Assembly (NCBI GenBank): GCA_003158415.1 | Contig: PMJA01000227.1 | Coordinates: 1-5,783, forward strand | Origin: Methylobacter sp. | GTDB lineage: Bacteria > Pseudomonadota > Gammaproteobacteria > Methylococcales > Methylomonadaceae | Direction: 5' to 3' | DNA: 5,783 nt | Shown: positions 5,756 to 5,783 of the stretch, piece after piece | Position numbering within the stretch: position 1 is the stretch's first letter | Layout: the number at the start of each line of letters is the position of its first letter | Notes under the pieces: generated by a model | What the model was told of the DNA's origin: nothing | Database searches by the model: none | The model's input: the letters and a program-made list of their open reading frames with translations, nothing else | Program-made: the position numbers and the translations under genes

Positions 5756-5783
5756 GTAGCCTGGATGGAGCTTGCGGAATCCG
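5756..5783. repeat. REP-like element, truncated by the window edge
   Basis: The last 28 bases begin GTAGCCTGGATGGAGC and end in GGAATCCG, with CTGGAT (5761-5766) and ATCCG (5779-5783) forming arms of an imperfect inverted repeat that would continue past the edge. From memory this resembles a dispersed repeat of the form TAGCC(C/T)GGAT...GGAATCCGGG, common in methanotroph and other proteobacterial genomes. Only one copy is visible, so the repeat status rests on that recognition. Confidence 0.5.

Overview
The window looks like chromosomal DNA of a gammaproteobacterium. The two bacterioferritin subunits and Bfd closely resemble the Escherichia coli and Pseudomonas proteins. The repeat cut off at the right edge looks like a dispersed element I associate with methanotrophs (Methylococcales) and related groups, but that placement is a guess. 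There are no phage, plasmid or transposase genes. The genes form two unrelated blocks.

Block 1 (about 125-4003) is a divergent three-gene module. On the minus strand, reading leftwards, a DUF2817 protein (M14-like zinc carboxypeptidase/deacylase fold) is followed by a GNAT acetyltransferase fused to a C39-like papain-fold cysteine peptidase. The two are joined by a four-base TTGA stop/start overlap. On the plus strand, facing away across a 140-bp divergent promoter region, is a RimK-type ATP-grasp ligase with the N-terminal RLAN domain. Together these supply a peptide-bond-forming ligase, an acyltransferase, a cysteine peptidase and a zinc hydrolase. That is the expected toolkit for making, capping and removing an amino-acid or peptide modification. 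All catalytic residues I can locate are intact. The substrate is unknown. A GC-rich stem-loop lies just beyond the minus-strand genes.

A 358-bp spacer (4004-4361) holds a short direct repeat, a 9-bp tandem repeat and, at its right end, a sigma70-like promoter.

Block 2 (4263-5703) is an iron-storage and iron-release unit. Two tandem bacterioferritin genes 18 bp apart encode complementary subunits. The first keeps the full di-iron ferroxidase ligand set but has lost the haem-ligand Met52. The second keeps Met52 but has lost four ferroxidase ligands. They probably form a mixed 24-mer. Next comes bfd, the [2Fe-2S] ferredoxin that reduces and mobilises stored iron. It has its own promoter with a good Fur box over the -10 region, and is followed by a clear intrinsic terminator. 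The layout implies that storage is expressed from a promoter without a visible Fur site, while release is switched on by iron starvation.

The right end (5704-5783) carries a small perfect palindrome and the truncated start of a REP-like repeat. Positions 1-183 contain no gene I can defend.
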